In this document: positions 6,327 to 7,574 of the stretch, piece by piece
Layout of the letters: every line of letters starts with the position of its first letter
How positions within the stretch are numbered: the stretch's first letter is position 1
Origin: an uncultured Oscillospiraceae bacterium
GTDB taxonomy: Bacteria > Bacillota > Clostridia > Oscillospirales > Oscillospiraceae
Assembly (NCBI GenBank): GCA_905234575.1
Contig: CAJOIG010000110.1
Coordinates: forward strand, 1 to 7,574
Direction: 5' to 3'
DNA: 7,574 nt
Position numbers and translations under genes: made by a program
Notes under the pieces: generated by a model
The model's input: the letters and a program-made list of their open reading frames with translations, nothing else
What the model was told of the DNA's origin: nothing
The model's database searches: none

Positions 6327-7574
6327 ATGACAAAAGAGATGCAGGCGGCTTTCCGCCCTTTGGCCAAGCGGCGCCGGATTCTGGTCGTTGAGGACGAGCC
6401 CCTCAACCAGATGCTCCTGTCGCGCTATCTGGACGGCAGCTACGAGGTGCTCCTGACGGCGACCGGCGCCGAGGCGATGGAGGTCGTCTGCTCGCAGTAC
6501 GACACCATCAGCCTGATTCTGCTGGACCTGCACCTGCCGGACCTTCACGGGTTCGAGATCCTTCGGCGTCTCAACGCCGACCCGAACCTGGCGCGGCTGC
6601 CGGTCATCGTGATGACCGCCGACAGCGACGCGGAGCTGGAATGCCTCAATCTGGGCGCCATCGACTTTATTCCAAAGCCCTATCCTCAGCGGGAGATCGT
6701 CCTGGCGCGCATCCGGCGCATCGTCGAGCTCTCGGAGGACCGGGACCTTCTGCGCTGGACGGAGCGGGACCAGCTGACCGGCCTTTACAACAAAGACTTC
6801 TTTTTCCGCTATGCGGCCATTCTGGACGACTATCACAAGAGCCTGTCCACCGACGCGCTGGTCCTGGACGTCAACCGCTTCCACACCATCAACGACCGGT
6901 TCGGCAAGGCCAGCGGCGACAAGGTGCTCCGCCGGATCGCGGAGCAGGCGCTCGATCTGGTGCGGAGCTCCGGCGGGATCGTGTGCCGGAGCGAGGCGGA
7001 TACGTTCTTCATCTACTGCCCGCACCGCGAGGATTACGGCGCGATCCTTGAAAAGCTGTCGGTGAGCCTGGAGGACGGGGACGGCGAGACCCGCGTCCGC
7101 CTCCGCATGGGCGTTTACTGCAACGCGGACAAGTCCCTGGACATCGAGCGCCGGTTCGACCGGGCCAAGATGGCGGCCGATTCGGTCCGGGGCAGCGCCG
7201 CCGGGACGATCGGTCTGTATGACAATTCCATGTACGAGACGGAGCTGCTGGGAGAGCAGATGATCGAGGCGTTCCCCGCGGCGCTCCGGGAAAGGCAGTT
7301 CGCGGTCTGGTATCAGCCGAAACTCAACATCCGATCGGACGTGCCCGTGCTGTGCAGCGCGGAGGCGCTGGTGCGCTGGAATCACCCGAAAATGGGCATG
7401 GTCCGGCCGGACGTCTTCATCCCGCTGTTTGAAAACAACGGCCTGATCCAGGAGCTGGACTACTATGTATGGACCGAGGCCGCGGCGCTGGTCCGGCGCC
7501 TGCGGGATACGCAGGGCGTCCGCCTGCCGGTGTCGATCAACGTCTCCCGGATCGACCTTCTCGATCCGCTGCTG
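6327..7574 (+). CDS. REC-(degenerate GGDEF)-EAL c-di-GMP signalling protein, partial
   Basis: A cytoplasmic response regulator predicted to hydrolyse or sense cyclic di-GMP. The 416 codons visible run in frame through the right edge. Residues about 17-135 are a receiver domain with acidic pocket Glu22/Asp23, phosphoacceptor Asp67 (ILLDLHLPD), Thr97 and Lys117 (PKPY), all intact. Residues about 145-300 are a GGDEF fold (RDQLTGLYN, LVLDVNRFHTINDRFG, GDKVL), but the signature is EADTF at 223-227 and no RxxD inhibitory site is evident. Cyclase activity is therefore unlikely. The EAL domain starts about 310, with AEALVRW at 345-351 (the EAL motif is intact) and Asn405 in INVS. Later catalytic residues lie beyond the window. 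There is no membrane segment and no partner histidine kinase in the window. The start was chosen by the upstream G-rich site and promoter. The other ATG at 6311 is out of frame. Confidence 0.93.
   Translation, partial: MTKEMQAAFRPLAKRRRILVVEDEPLNQMLLSRYLDGSYEVLLTATGAEAMEVVCSQYDTISLILLDLHLPDLHGFEILRRLNADPNLARLPVIVMTADSDAELECLNLGAIDFIPKPYPQREIVLARIRRIVELSEDRDLLRWTERDQLTGLYNKDFFFRYAAILDDYHKSLSTDALVLDVNRFHTINDRFGKASGDKVLRRIAEQALDLVRSSGGIVCRSEADTFFIYCPHREDYGAILEKLSVSLEDGDGETRVRLRMGVYCNADKSLDIERRFDRAKMAADSVRGSAAGTIGLYDNSMYETELLGEQMIEAFPAALRERQFAVWYQPKLNIRSDVPVLCSAEALVRWNHPKMGMVRPDVFIPLFENNGLIQELDYYVWTEAAALVRRLRDTQGVRLPVSINVSRIDLLDPLL

Noticed and set aside
6276..7385. Minus-strand open frame opposite the REC-GGDEF-EAL gene
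   Set aside because: The receiver, GGDEF-fold and EAL motifs lie on the plus strand. This frame is a GC-driven shadow.

Overview
The window holds three genes on clearly GC-rich DNA: a very large surface lipoprotein on the minus strand (from 4844 down past the left edge), a divergently transcribed LacI-family repressor (5147-6166, plus), and a REC-GGDEF-EAL c-di-GMP signalling protein (from 6327, plus, running off the right edge). The lipobox, the strong AGGAGG-type ribosome binding sites, the near-consensus sigma-A promoters and the carbohydrate-binding-module architecture suggest a GC-rich Gram-positive Firmicute, plausibly a gut Clostridium relative such as Oscillospiraceae. That taxonomic guess is inference from style, not from a marker gene.

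Left part (1-4844, minus): the lipoprotein has a signal peptide with an LSGC lipobox, a Pro/Ala-rich stalk, and a long chain of about eleven jelly-roll modules resembling the CBM4/9 carbohydrate-binding family. Modules 1-4 are diverged. Modules 5-11 (from 2756 to the left edge) form a highly repetitive array of about 133-151 residues per unit, and most of them carry a CxxC motif. In the DNA given, an 11-bp deletion relative to the sister modules sits at the 1964/1965 junction in module 6. It shifts the frame, so the product as written ends at 1809 after 1011 residues. The original frame resumes immediately and stays open for about 650 codons to position 1.

Centre (4845-5146): an AT-rich divergent regulatory region. 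The lipoprotein promoter is a perfect TTGACA-17-TATAAT. A palindrome overlaps its -10 and start site, a tandem 7-bp repeat lies in its spacer, and its leader has a hairpin-forming inverted repeat. A 15-bp operator-like palindrome next to the regulator's promoter recurs, with 13 of 15 matches, just downstream of the lipoprotein start site. This suggests that the LacI-type protein represses both itself and the lipoprotein.

Right part (5147-7574): the regulator is full length with intact HTH and effector domains. The downstream signalling protein has its own promoter, an intact receiver phosphoacceptor, a degenerate GGDEF motif (EADTF) and an intact EAL signature. It is therefore predicted to degrade or sense c-di-GMP rather than make it.

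As a working picture (inference), a sugar-responsive repressor controls a giant glycan-binding surface protein, and a c-di-GMP effector is encoded next to it. This would suit control of attachment to a glycan substrate.
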